Assembly: GCA_030248065.1 (NCBI GenBank) | Contig: JASAMV010004351.1 | Location: 173,970-237,969 of the forward strand | Direction: 5' to 3' | DNA from: Rhynchonema sp. JSB1_4 | Lineage: Eukaryota > Nematoda > Chromadorea > Monhysterida > Xyalidae | Length of the DNA: 64,000 nucleotides | Part shown: positions 44,553-57,012 of the stretch, one piece after another | How the letters are laid out: the number at the start of each line of letters is the position of its first letter | Position numbering within the stretch: position 1 is the first letter of the stretch | The notes under the pieces: generated by a model | Databases searched by the model: none | Told to the model about the DNA's origin: nothing | What the model saw: the letters and a program-made list of their open reading frames with translations, nothing else | Made by a program: the position numbers and the translations under genes

Positions 44553-47500
44553 ATGGCCGATCCGACCGAATTGCTTGTCGAAAAATGGTCAAGCGAATTT
44601 GACTGTCTGTTGCTCCATTTTGGCTTCGATCAACACTGCGACCCAACGGATGAAGTGAAAAGTGACGTTTTTGGAACAGCATCTAATGAGACCTTGTCCA
44701 AATTAGCGAATCTGAGCCTGCACAAATTTGTGAAAGAGAATTTTGTTGGACCTGTGGATTTAAACGTGCCGAAATCTAGTGAACAGTGGTTGACGAACGT
44801 GGCGTCACCATCGGGTTTGTTTGTTTGTTTTCCTTGGGAACACATTGTTCACTGCGGGTATAACGAGCTAAGGGCGCGGCCATGCAAACGCGGGCGCGGG
44901 TCGCGGGTCAGAAAAATATTCTATGTTTTAGACCCGCTCCGCGTTTGCATGGCCGCACTTGCGGGCGCGGGTCAGAAAAATATTCTATGTCCCAGACCCG
45001 CGCCCGCGTTTGCATGGCCGCACTTGCGGTCGCGGGTCAGAAAAATATTCTATGTCCCAGACCCGCGCCCGCGTTTGCATGGCCGCACTTGCGGGCGCGG
45101 GTCGCGGGTCACTCGAAACATTTCTTTGGCTGGGCTTGTAGTGCGCGAAAACCACAGTTTTAAAGCAGACGAACTGTTTAGTCTAGTCGCCACAATAAAT
45201 TCTGTTCTTTAGTGCAGTGCATTATGCCGGCTGTTGGCTAGAGAGTGATGTTTAAGCCTTCCCTGTTGCCTGCCACCAATATCATGAAACATTCCCACGT
45301 GCGCGTGTTCTTATTGTGTGTGTTTTGCTGTGATACGTGTCAGTCGGGCTGTGGTTTGGTTGGTTTGTGAGCTGGCATATTTACGTGGCTGTTGGAGATA
45401 ACGTGTTGTTTAGTGAACGTCGTGACCTTGAATGTTTCAAGGTCTGCTTGTCGCGCTGGAACAATTCGTTGAAATTCGAAATCTAAAGAAATGCGAAATT
45501 CCATAGTTAGTGGTGTTGCACGTTTCATGCGAAACATTCATTCGCCTTGACACCTTTTTGATCAAGCAGTTTGCCTGAATGCGCAGGTATAAATTGGGCT
45601 GGTCCGCCGCACACTTTGTTCCCGGATGTTCTTCTTAAAGTGCATCTCCTGGTCGCATGCTGCAGATTGGGTTCTTGGTGCGTGAGAGTTTAATAACGCC
45701 CTGAACAATATTCAAATGCGTGCAAAGTTTGAAGGCGGTTTGAAATGCGAAAGGCCCCCTTTAAAACTCTACAGTTTTCGCGCGCTACAAGCCCAGCCAA
45801 AGAAATGTTTCGACTGACCCGCGACCCGCGCCCGCAAGTGCGGCCATGCAAACGCGGGCGCGGGTCTGGGACATAGAATATTTTTCTGACCCGCGACCCG
45901 CGCCCGCAAGTGCGGCCATGCAAACGCGGAGCGGGTCTAAAACATAGAATATTTTTCTGACCCGCGACCCGCGCCCGCGTTTGCATGGCCGCGCCCTAAG
46001 GAGAATACTCTTGTGGCAGGCGTGACTGTGGCCCGTCACGTTCGAGCACCCGTTTGGCTGCATTTGGCAATATCGTGCACAAATCGGCTGAAGCAGAAGG
46101 ATTGCGATGACATCCTGACTGGATGGCAACGTCTGCGCACAATGACTGTGTGGCAGTCTGTGCTCACTGAACCTTGCGTCCAACTCAGGTTAGAATGTTT
46201 TTGGGCTGTGGCTCTCTGTTGTAGTTTTTCCTATAGGTTTTCCTATTTTCCTGTAGGTCTTGTTTCATTTCCAGATGCGAATTCATTGGTTTACACGATG
46301 TGATTACATCTTTGATTCAAGCCCCAGATGATTTGTCATTAACTCAGACGATCTTGTTGAGCCTGGAATTGTTGCACGCGTGTTTGACATTCCAAACATT
46401 CGAGAGAGCTGAGCAGAATCTCAAGGTTGCGTTTCAGTCCTGATTACTCATCCAGCTGTGTGTGTTTTTGTATCTCTCTGTGTCTGAATTCAGCGCGTCA
46501 CCGTTCGTTCGGGATTGAACCTCTCGCTGACTGGTGTGCTCGGCAGACGGACTCGATTCCAGCAACATGATGTTGCGCAATTGGTCGTGACCACTGATGA
46601 TGAACAGGTACGTTGCCGAATGCGTCAGATTTGCAAACGTAAACATCGTATCGCACATTTCATTTCAGACCAACCCGTCAGTCGCCGACAACGCAGATGT
46701 TTCGGGGATATTACGCAATTCGCTGCAACCGACCAGGGCCTTTCTGGAACTGTGTCTCGCACCGAAGAATTGTGCGTTGCAGGACGACACAGTGCTGGAT
46801 GGGGTACGATTGACGAATGGAAAGGGCGATGAGGTCGGATGATGTTTCACAGCTTGTTGTGCACCATGATGGTAATTTTTTAAACTGCATTTCAGACAGA
46901 CAACACGTGCCTTGATGACAGCCTATCACCATTAACCGAAAGCCTGTTATTGGCAACAGCTGTATTCGAACGTCGCACCACCAGTTGTGATGACCCGGTG
47001 CTCACGGAACGATTGAGAGCGTATTTGGATAGGGTTGGTGTGGTGTTGCAGTTTGTTCTGCACCAATTGTCACACAAAGCCCATAGGTTTTTCTATTTTT
47101 TTCAATTCGTTTTCTGGCGACGTGATCGTCCGTCACTATTACGACTACGAGTATTTACTTTCACTATAATGGACTGGATATTTGGACGTTACCTCCACAT
47201 TGCGATGCGGGCCAAAATGCAGTTCAAAAATATTTGCTAGTTAGAACAGGGTTCACACTTATCCCAGTTGCTGCTAACTGATCGTGCCATTGCCCTGCCC
47301 TGGTCGATATCCGTGTGTGCGTTGTACGAACGATGTCTACTCGAGCGCACACAGTCGCGACGCGTCGAACGTGCACTCGCACAATCCGAACAATTGACCG
47401 CAGAATACAGGGCTGCACAACCCGAATACCACAAGAGGGCCACGTGGATGTATGCTGCGCCATTGATACCATACTGGCAGGTTAGGTGGGATTCTTTGAA

Positions 47501-49756
47501 GTTACTTTGAAGTCTTTCTTGTATCGAGGCTTCGGCTTGGGCTTGCTAGTTTCTTGACTCGACTCTTGTGTCTTTCTGGTTTTGCGCAAAGTAGCTGTGC
47601 TCAATTGCTGATTGCTGATGGATGTGAATTGTGAAAGATCACCGCACACACATTACTAGGTTGTACATGCACAGTTTGCTAACAATCCCGATGTAATTTA
47701 TTCAGCTGGAAGTGCTGCAAGCCGAGCTGTTGTCGTCATTGAATTGCACGCGTGATGCAATGGCTATCTACAACCGATTGGGTATGTGGCCACAGCTCAT
47801 ACAGTGCTATCGACAAATAGGGGCTGTCGAACAGGCAGAGGCGTTGATCAGACAACAATTGGACACAGCACAACCTGATCCGATCATGTACTGCTATTTG
47901 GCTGATATCACCATGGAACCGGCACATTATATAAAAGCTTGGCAGGTACGTGGAAATTTTAGACCGGTACCAAACCGATCTTGTTAATAAGCCCGGTTTT
48001 GCCTTGCTCACTTACGTTTGTGATAATTTCGCGACTTACACCGATGGTACCAGCGTTAAACCTTCCAATTAGTTGTCTCGGAAAAACAACGCTAACAAAC
48101 ACTGGACATAAAATTAGTTGCATGAGGAAATCTCGAAACATTCTCAATTCAAATTGTTATTGATATTGATATCAATACCTGATGAAGTCAATACTGAGTC
48201 TGATCGGTCTCCCGGTTTAATACTTGCCTTGAGTAGCTTGATGAAAATGTTCCATTGCGCGGGAGAGAGACGGGTCCTTACATTGTCAAGAAGGCAAATG
48301 TGCCCTTTTTTGCTCGCAGCTGTCCAACGAGCATTGTCATCAAGCCCAAAGTGGTTTGGGTGAATTATGGCTGCGACGCCATCAGTACGACTTAGCTGTT
48401 GAATGTTTCACGCGTGCCCTCGTCATACAGCCACTACAGTACCGTGTCGCCTACAATTTGGGATATGCGCACATGCAACTCAAGGTAATGAATTTGCCAC
48501 AAGTCATACCACAATTATCTTGTATGTAAAATCCTAGCTTCATTTCAGCATTGGGCCGAGGCAGCCAAAGCATATCACACCGCGGCCCGACTCGAACCGG
48601 GCAGCTTCGAAGCATGGAACAATTTGTCGGCTGCTTACTTGCACGTCGGCACTGATGAGTCAAAGGCTTGCTGTCTTGCACTGTGTTTTTGTTCCATTTA
48701 CAGTGTACCCTCTTCATAATGTCCCTGTGTGTAGTGAATTATTTTCAAACAATCTTGTATCCAGTGAATAGTGAGTGAGCAAAAATGCCGGGTGCCGATT
48801 ATGTCCCTGTGTATGGAGGATACACTGTTCATCTTACCTGACTTTTCACATCACTACTTGTGTGTGATCTACTGACCAACCAACCAACCGAATGATTTCA
48901 GCGCAAGGCCTTTCGCATTTTGCAAACCGAAGCGCTGCGTCTGAGTTACGACAGCTGGAAAGTGTGGGAGAACTATCTGTTGGTGGCATGTGACCTGCAC
49001 GAATATGCACAAACGATCAGGGCTTATAATCGATTGATGGATTTGAAAGGTCGCTATGTCAACGAACAAGTGCTGCAACGGATAAGTGCTGAAATCTCGC
49101 TGTTGGTACGATGATGCTGATTTTTTATTTCATTTTTGTGTTTCGCGAAGAATTCCTGATTTTCAGCCATGTTCGCAACCCAAACTTCACAACGACGCTC
49201 TACAATTGTTTGGTCGGCTCACAGCACTTGTGGCGACATCAGCACACGTCTGGCGATGTTACGCAAAATTGGCCGGTCCTGCACCAGAAAATAGCTCTCA
49301 GGTTTGATGCGGTCATGTGTGATCTAAAATACAAAAGGTATTATAGCTGATTTTTGTTTTCAGTCATCTGATTCCACACAGATCGATAAGTATATTAAGC
49401 TGCTGGAACGCGCACAGGCCGCCGCCTTACAATCTGGGGTTTGTCGCACGCTGCATCTATTAAGTTGGGCTACTGTAATGGATTGCTGCATTACTGTATA
49501 TTTTAATCAGGACTTCGAGCGCAATGTGGAAGAGTGCCAAGTGATGCTTGCGGCTTGTCGGGAGCTGGTCTCGGCCCGTCTCGACCAACCGACTGGTCTT
49601 GGTGATTCAGACAAAGCCAGACTCAGACTATCACTGAAATCGATTTTAGCGCGTGTGAAGAAATGCTACGCCGACTCCGCAACCGGTGAAATTACGACGC
49701 CTTCGTTGAAATGTGATACTGAGTTTTTAGCGGATAAGTTGAAGTTGTTGTCCTAA
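44553..49756 (+). CDS. TTC27: TTC27, tetratricopeptide repeat protein 27
   Basis: About fifteen exons: 44553-44814, 46020-46188, 46275-46425, 46494-46607, 46669-46833, 46896-47032 (possibly longer), a poorly resolved piece near 47180-47215, 47267-47480, 47706-47944, 48320-48484, 48549-about 48650, 48902-49105, 49167-49301, 49364-49438, 49511-49756. Landmarks in family order are KFVKENFVGPVDL, GVLGRRTRFQQHDVAQL (human GALGKRTRFQENYVAQL), SRRVERALAQSEQL, AVECFTRALVIQPLQYRV, EAWNNLSAAYL and WKVWENYLLVACDL. The C-terminal half is TPR superhelix. TTC27 orthologues act in maturation or assembly of large complexes, including U5 snRNP. A 1.1-kb inverted-repeat element lies in intron 1. The 3' half is duplicated downstream; this copy has all upstream exons and is presumably the functional one. 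Confidence 0.9.
44872..45996 (+). mobile_element. PIF/Harbinger-like foldback element in TTC27 intron 1
   Basis: Starts GGGCGCGGCCATGC and ends with the exact inverse. TAA flanks both sides (44869-44871 and 45997-45999), the target typical of PIF/Harbinger. The arms run about 270 bases on the left (three 70-110-base units of gcgggcgcgggtc, agaaaaatattctatg, cccagacccgc) and about 220 on the right (two units), ending inward at shared cgcgctacaagccc-type words. The roughly 600-base centre has no clear transposase. Open frames through the arms (for example 44882-45163) are repeat artefacts. Confidence 0.8.
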
Positions 49757-51685
49757 AATGATGTTGATCCCGAACGGCTTGTTATTGTTGATTTATATTT
49801 TCCTTTGTTGATGTTTTGCGGTGATAAATGGCTCGAAAGACTACATTAACAGCGCGATGTTTCGTCAACAAAATTTATAACAAAACTAGCCTCGTAAATT
49901 GGCGGCTGGTCAGCGACAGCTGTTTTGTTTCACATATGTACATGGTTATTCCGTGGTTTACAAATATGCTGATAACGAAAAACGTGCGTTTTTGACAAAA
50001 GATAGCAATGAGGCACGAGCCTAATTTTGCGTCCTGCACCTCTTCCTCTTCGACTGGTACAACTGTATTGACCATGCTGGTGCACATGAACGCGCTTGTG
50101 GTCATTCTGGCTGCGGTCATAAGTGGCTCGTTCGAATTCGAAACTCCAACAATTCGCTCCCCGTTTTGCAGCACTGGTGGGTCGGACTGCTGCAGATTGA
50201 TACCTCAGATGAGCCTGCCGGTGGCTCGGCCCATACGCAATCTATCTATACTGACCACAGGGTGTTGGTCTTGCACGGCCGTTGCTCAGGGATTTACACG
50301 TGATGTTTCACAATGAAGTGAGGGCACAATCATTGTTCTCTTCAGTTTTACCGTGAATTCATGAGAGCTAGTACGTAATATATGTTGCAGCAGAAGCATA
50401 CTTACATACGATACACGAAGCAGCTGTTTCACTCAGTGCGTGCTCGCACAAACACAAAAAAACATGACTTGCTGCGTTTGGAGTGTCTTATAAAACTGTC
50501 ATAATATGAGACTGTTTCTGTCGATATGGTTTTAGTTTCACATCATATCTTTTGGCGTCTCGGCCTTCTTCTTCTTGATGCCTTCGATCAGGTCGGTTCC
50601 TGAAATCAGCAGGACACGCAGTGAATGAAACTAAACATGTGCATCGTGAACCGGTCGCAAGCTCCGCGACGGAAAAGCTCACCTCCGGTAGCCAATCGTG
50701 CCATCGCGCGTTGTGCACATGCCATCAAGTCGTCTTCGCCTGACACCGATGTGCCAGCATTTTTGGCGTTCGGATCGGCCCCATGATCTGAAGCGGCCTT
50801 ACACAATCAGTTTAATGTGAATTCAATGCAACAAAATGTTTCCCAACCACACCTGACGTTTTCGGTCCATCGGTCGAGGCCGGCGTAGGTTTGCTGACGA
50901 GTGCCAGCAAGGCCTCTGCGCCACTGGTTGGGGCTTCGGTCGAACGTTCGGTGATGCAGTGGTCTGGCCCCTGATTCTGAGAGGATCAGCCTTGTTTCCT
51001 TGGGTTAATTTAAATGTCATTTAGAATTGATGTTCACGTACCGTTGCCTCGGCGAATTTGCCATTGGTGGGCGTAGCGTTGTGCAGACGACGGATTCGAC
51101 TCATTTGTTCAATGTGTGGCGTCGGTGGCTGAGGCGCTGAAAAATAAAGACATTACAACTCAAAATAGAGTTTGTTATCAAATAAAAAAATCTGTGAAGG
51201 GTACGTCGGAAGTGGATTTGGATGATTTCGGGCGCCGTCCCGAGCAGCCCTCCGTGGTAGTAGTTGCTGAGGGTCTCGTCGCAGTGAATGGGGAACTCGG
51301 TTTTCGACAGTGGGCCCACGCCTAAAGAGTATGATCATGTTTATGAGTTCGTCTGACAATATTTAGCCACACAAATGGCAGAGTTGGGTAACACTTACGT
51401 CGACTCGCGAATCGCATTAACGCATAACTGAGCGCTACTTTTTTAAACCTTATTTTCAAATGACTCACCAAATCCGTAATATTCAAATGAATTCGGCTGC
51501 ACGTTATACGGCACCATCGATGGCTGTAGCTCAGTCAGGAATCGTTGGAAGGCGCCAGGTTCGAAATCGATATTTGGCACGCAGAACGCCCGACCGGTTT
51601 GCGAGTTATCCGTGACCACAACAGTCACCGATTTCGGTTGATTCAGCTGAAATGACAATGAAATAAGGGGCCGGTTTCAAACTTG
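47687..51685. repeat. Tandem segmental duplication, left copy
   Basis: About 4.0 kb, nearly identical to 53038-57012. The left limit is at cccgatgtaatttattcag just before a TTC27 exon; the right limit follows aataaggggccggttt. Differences are few: a 28-base stretch present only here near 48210, a 5-base difference near 49312, and scattered substitutions. It carries the 3' half of TTC27 and the 3' half of the convergent gene. Confidence 0.95.
50538..51646 (-). pseudogene. Truncated left copy of the convergent gene
   Basis: Matches 55860-56968 base for base apart from a handful of changes, offset 5322. It holds the terminal exons of the unidentified minus-strand gene but not the exon at 57430-57528, because the duplication ends at about 51685. 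One substitution changes APD to APE. Without 5' exons and promoter it is presumably silent. It lies tail-to-tail with TTC27. Confidence 0.75.
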
Positions 51686-52214
51686 GGAATCTAATTAGGT
51701 CATATAGGATCTGACTTTAGGTGATCGATACATTTTCGTATTGAGGAAAATTCGAGCTATTATGTTTCGTAGCACTAACGTGAAAGCGGTTTAATAATGA
51801 TCTGGAGCAAAAGCAACGCTGATCAAAGCTGTGTACTGACATCGACAGATCTCAAAATATCCTAGCTAAAAAGGGCATAAATAGGCACCCAGAAAAATCT
51901 ACTTTTTCATTCGATAAATTATGGCCGCGCTAAGCGGAAGGTCTGTCGAGTGGAAAATAAGGGGTCATGAAGTCATGAACTAACGGAAGGCATGATGAAT
52001 TCAAATTCGATGAAAATGTGTTTTGGGAATTGGAAATAATGCGAATGAAAAGAAAAATTGATAGACAGAACAAGGAATAAAGCGAGTGATGTTTCACGAA
52101 GAAAGTACACCAATTCAAACGACGAAACATAGCCCAATCACGGGGGAACGGTCGTTACCTCCGTATACCTTGGTTGGGGACCGAACGATCGCGGTTTTGC
52201 GTTGCGGGGTTTGT
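51686..52214. other. Spacer right of the left duplicate, no gene seen
   Basis: Unique sequence without recognisable coding or repeat content, present once between the duplicates. Confidence 0.4.
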
Positions 52215-52510
52215 AATTGTTACGGCAGCACCGTAACCCTTCGCCTTTTTCTTTCGTCGATGGTTTTTTTATTCATGCGTGGCAGCACCGTAGCCCTTCG
52301 CCTTCTTCTTTTGTCGATGGTTTTTTTATTCGTGCGTGGCAACACCGTAACCCTTCGTCTTTTTTCTTTCTTCGATGGTTTTTCATTCGTGAGTGGCAGC
52401 ACCGTAACCCTTCGCCTTTTCTTTCGTCGATGGTTTTTTTATTCGTGCGGGGCAACACCGTAACCCTTCGTCTTTTTTCTTTCTTCGATGGTTTTTTTTA
52501 TTGCCTTCTT
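52215..52510 (-). repeat. 57-base minisatellite, inverted orientation
   Basis: About five units of gcagcaccgtaacccttcg followed by tttctttcgtcgatgg and ttttttattcgtgcg, spaced 54-58 bases. They are the reverse complement of the array at 59206-59875. The units stay open in several frames; I reject these as genes. Confidence 0.9.
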
Positions 52511-52602
52511 TTTCTTTCGTCGCGCCTTCTTACAAATTTATTGGTATTCTTTCACCCTTCAGCATGCTGGCCTGGGCACCGCCTTTGCTGGTATTCTACT
52601 GT

Positions 52603-52709
52603 TGAGTTCAAATACCAGGAAAGGACATTTTGGTATTTTCATGCTGAGTTCAAATACCAGGAAAGGACATTTTGGTATTTTCATGCTGAGTTCAAATACC
52701 AGGAAAGGA
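52603..52709 (+). repeat. 42-base tandem repeat
   Basis: Two and a half units of gagttcaaataccagg, aaaggacattttggtatttt and catgct, repeated at 42-base spacing. Sits between the two inverted minisatellite blocks. Confidence 0.9.
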
Positions 52710-52794
52710 AGCATGTTAATTTGCCCGTCAACATGTTGCAGCCTGCGCCGAATTCTGCTGCAGCTTGAAAAGCTCAATTTGGGCTTAGAATGCA

Positions 52795-53030
52795 TGGTGA
52801 AGAAAGAGAAGGTGAAGGGTTATGGTGCTGCCACGCACGAATAGAAAAACTATCGAAGAAAGAAAAAGAAGGCGAAGGGTCACGGTGCCGCCGCGAGTAG
52901 AAAAACTATCGAATAAGAAAAACAAGGCGAAGGATTACGGAGCTACCGTAGAAAAACTATCGTAGAAACAAAGATGAAGGGTTACGGTGCTGCCTTCTTT
53001 CTTCGATGTTCTTTATTCGTGCGTGGCAAA
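52795..53030 (+). repeat. 57-base minisatellite, direct orientation, decayed
   Basis: Four or five degenerate units of gaagggttatggtgctgcc plus aaaactatcgaagaaag, the same family as 52215-52510 but opposite strand. Together they make an inverted pair around the 42-base repeat, immediately left of the second duplicate. Confidence 0.85.
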
Positions 53031-53037
53031 CCCTCCA

Positions 53038-56000
53038 CCCGATGTAATTTATTCAGCTGGAAGTGCTGCAAGCCGAGCTGTTGTCGTCATTGAATTGCAC
53101 GCGTGATGCAATGGCTATCTACAACCGATTGGGTATGTGGCCACAGCTCATACAGTGCTATCGACAACTAGGGGCTGTCGAACAGGCAGAGGCGTTGATC
53201 AGACAACAATTGGACACACCACAACCCGATCCGATCATGTACTGCTATTTGGCTGATATCACCATGGAACCGGCACATTATGAAAAAGCTTGGCAGGTAC
53301 GTGGAAATTTTAGACCAGTATCAAACCGATCTTGTTAATAAGCCCGGTCTTGCCTTGCTCACTTACGTTTGTGATAATTTCGCGACCGATGGTACCAGCG
53401 TTAAACCTTCCTATTAGTTGTCTCGGAAAAACAACGCTAACAAACACTGGACATACAATTAGTTGCATGTGGAAATCTCGAAACATTCTCAATGCAAATT
53501 GTTATTTGATATTCATATTGATATCAACACCTGATGAAGTCAAGACTGAGTCTGATCGAGTAGCTTGATGAAAATGTTCCATTGCGCGGGAGAGAGACGG
53601 GTCCTTACATTGTCAAGAAGGCAAATGTGCCCTTTTTTGCTCGCAGCTGTCCAACGAGCATTGTCATCAAGCCCAAAGTGGTTTGGGTGAATTATGGCTG
53701 CGACGCCATCAGTACGACTTGGCTGTTGAATGTTTCACGCGTGCCCTCGTCATACAGCCACTACAGTACCGTGTCGCCTACAATTTGGGATATGCGCACA
53801 TGCAACTCAAGGTAATGAATTTGCCACAAGTCATACCACAATTATCTTGTATGTAAAATCCTAGCTTCATTTCAGCATTGGGCCGAGGCAGCCAAAGCAT
53901 ATCACACCGCGGCCCGACTCGAACCGGGCAGCTTCGAAGCATGGAACAATTTGTCGGCTGCTTACTTGCACGTCGGCACTGATGAGTCAAAGGCTTGCTG
54001 TCTTGCACTGTGTTTTTGTTCCATTTACAGTGTACCCTCTTCATAATGTCCCTGTGTGTAGTGAATTATTTTCAAACAATCTTGTATCCAGTGAATAGTG
54101 AGTGAGCAAAAATGCCGGGTGCCGATTATGTCCCTGTGTATGGAGGATACACTGTTCATCTTACCTGACTTTTCACATCACTACTTGTGTGTGATCTACT
54201 GACCAACCAACCAACCGAATGATTTCAGCGCAAGGCCTTTCGCATTTTGCAAACCGAAGCGCTGCGTCTGAGTTACGACAGCTGGAAAGTGTGGGAGAAC
54301 TATCTGTTGGTGGCATGTGACCTGCACGAATATGCACAAACGATCAGGGCTTATAATCGATTGATGGATTTGAAAGGTCGCTATGTCAACGAACAAGTGC
54401 TGCAACGGATAAGTGCTGAAATCTCGCTGTTGGTACGATGATGCTGATTTTTTATTTCATTTTTGTGTTTCGCGAAGAATTCCTGATTTTCAGCCATGTT
54501 CGCAACCCAAACTTCACAACGACGCTCTACAATTGTTTGGTCGGCTCACAGCACTTGTGGCGACATCAGCACACGTCTGGCGATGTTACGCAAAATTGGC
54601 CGGTCCTGCACCAGAAAATAGCTCTCAGGTTTGATGCGGTGTGATCTAAAATACAAAAGGTATTATAGCTGATTTTTGTTTTCAGTCATCTGATTCCACA
54701 CAGATCGATAAGTATATTAAGCTGCTGGAACGCGCACAGGCCGCCGCCTTACAATCTGGGGTTTGTCGCACGCTGCATCTATTAAGTTGGGCTACTGTAA
54801 TGGATTGCTGCATTACTGTATATTTTAATCAGGACTTCGAGCGCAATGTGGAAGAGTGCCAAGTGATGCTTGCGGCTTGTCGGGAGCTGGTCTCGGCCCG
54901 TCTCGACCAACCGACTGGTCTTGGTGATTCAGACAAAGCCAGACTCAGACTATCACTGAAATCGATTTTAGCGCGTGTGAAGAAATGCTACGCCGACTCC
55001 GCAACCGGTGAAATTACGACGCCTTCGTTGAAATGTGATACTGAGTTTTTAGCGGATAAGTTGAAGTTGTTGTCCTAAAATGATGTTGATCCCGAACGGC
55101 TTGTTATTGTTGATTTATATTTTCCTTTGTTGATGTTTTGCGGTGATAAATGGCTCGAAAGACTACATTAACAGCGCGATGTTTCGTCAACAAAATTTAT
55201 AACAAAACTAGCCTCGTAAATTGGCGGCTGGTCAGCGACAGCTGTTTTGTTTCACATATGTACATGGTTATTCCGTGGTTTACAAATATGCTGATAACGA
55301 AAAACGTGCGTTTTTGACAAAAGATAGCAATGAGGCACGAGCCTAATTTTGCGTCCTGCACCTCTTCCTCTTCGACTGGTACAACTGTATTGACCATGCT
55401 GGTGCACATGAACGCGCTTGTGGTCATTCTGGCTGCGGTCATAAGTGGCTCGTTCGAATTCGAAACTCCAACAATTCGCTCCCCGTTTTGCAGCACTGGT
55501 GGGTCGGACTGCTGCAGATTGATACCTCAGATGAGCCTGCCGGTGGCTCGGCCCATACGCAATCTATCTATACTGACCACAGGGTGTTGGTCTTGCACGG
55601 CCGTTGCTCAGGGATTTACACGTGATGTTTCACAATGAAGTGAGGGCACAATCATTGTTCTCTTCAGTTTTACCGTGAATTCATGAGAGCTAGTACGTAA
55701 TATATGTTGCAGCAGAAGCATACTTACATACGATACACGAAGCAGCTGTTTCACTCAGTGCGTGCTCGCACAAACACAAAAAAACATGACTTGCTGCGTT
55801 TGGAGTGTCTTATAAAACTGTCATAATATGAGACTGTTTCTGTCGATATGGTTTTAGTTTCACATCATATCTTTTGGCGTCTCGGCCTTCTTCTTCTTGA
55901 TGCCTTCGATCAGGTCGGTTCCTGAAATCAGCAGGACACGCAGTGAATGAAACTAAACATGTGCATCGTGAACCGGTCGCAAGCTCCGCGACGGAAAAGC

Positions 56001-57012
56001 TCACCTCCGGTAGCCAATCGTGCCATCGCGCGTTGTGCACATGCCATCAAGTCGTCTTCGCCTGACACCGATGTGCCAGCATTTTTGGCGTTCGGATCGG
56101 CCCCATGATCTGAAGCGGCCTTACACAATCAGTTTAATGTGAATTCAATGCAACAAAATGTTTCCCAACCACACCTGACGTTTTCGGTCCATCGGTCGAG
56201 GCCGGCGTAGGTTTGCTGACGAGTGCCAGCAAGGCCTCTGCGCCACTGGTTGGGGCTTCGGTCGAACGTTCGGTGATGCAGTGGTCTGGCCCCTGATTCT
56301 GAGAGGATCAGCCTTGTTTCCTTGGGTTAATTTAAATGTCATTTAGAATTGATGTTCACGTACCGTTGCCTCGGCGAATTTGCCATTGGTGGGCGTAGCG
56401 TTGTGCAGACGACGGATTCGACTCATTTGTTCAATGTGTGGCGTCGGTGGCTGAGGCGCTGAAAAATAAAGACATTACAACTCAAAATAGAGTTTGTTAT
56501 CAAATAAAAAAATCTGTGAAGGGTACGTCGGAAGTGGATTTGGATGATATCGGGCGCCGTCCCGAGCAGCCCTCCGTGGTAGTAGTTGCTGAGGGTCTCG
56601 TCGCAGTGAATGGGGAACTCGGTTTTCGACAGTGGGCCCACGCCTAAAGAGTATGATCATGTTTATGAGTTCGTCTGACAATATTTAGCCACACAAATGG
56701 CAGAGTTGGGTAATACTTACGTCGACTCGCGAATCGCATTAACGCATAACTGAGCGCTACTTTTTTAAACCTTATTTTCAAATGACTCACCAAATCCGTA
56801 ATATTCAAATGAATTCGGCTGCACGTTATACGGCACCATCGATGGCTGTAGCTCAGTCAGGAATCGTTGGAAGGCGCCAGGTTCGAAATCGATATTTGGC
56901 ACGCAGAACGCCCGACCGGTTTGCGAGTTATCCGTGACCACAACAGTCACCGATTTCGGTTGTTTCAACTGAAATGACAATGAAATAAGGAGCCGGTTTT
57001 ATGACAAACTTG
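53038..57012. repeat. Tandem segmental duplication, right copy
   Basis: Near-identical to 47687-51685. The left limit abuts the minisatellite at 53030; the right limit follows aataaggagccggttt near 57012, after which the sequences diverge. Confidence 0.95.
53057..55078 (+). pseudogene. TTC27: Headless TTC27 3' duplicate
   Basis: Contains the counterparts of the TTC27 exons from 47706 to 49756 with frames, splice sites and stop codon (55076-55078) intact, but none of the eight or so upstream exons. Changes are few (for example a Glu instead of Ile in AHYEKAW, which matches the expected TPR helix better than the left copy). Without an upstream promoter it is presumably non-functional unless read through from the minisatellite spacer. 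Confidence 0.8.

Noticed and set aside
44882..45163. Frames with repeated HGRTCG motifs, mirrored on the other strand at 45690-45986
   Set aside because: They lie in the tandemly repeated arms of an inverted-repeat element within a TTC27 intron.
48118..48363. Independent plus-strand gene
   Set aside because: Intron sequence of TTC27 running out of frame into an exon.
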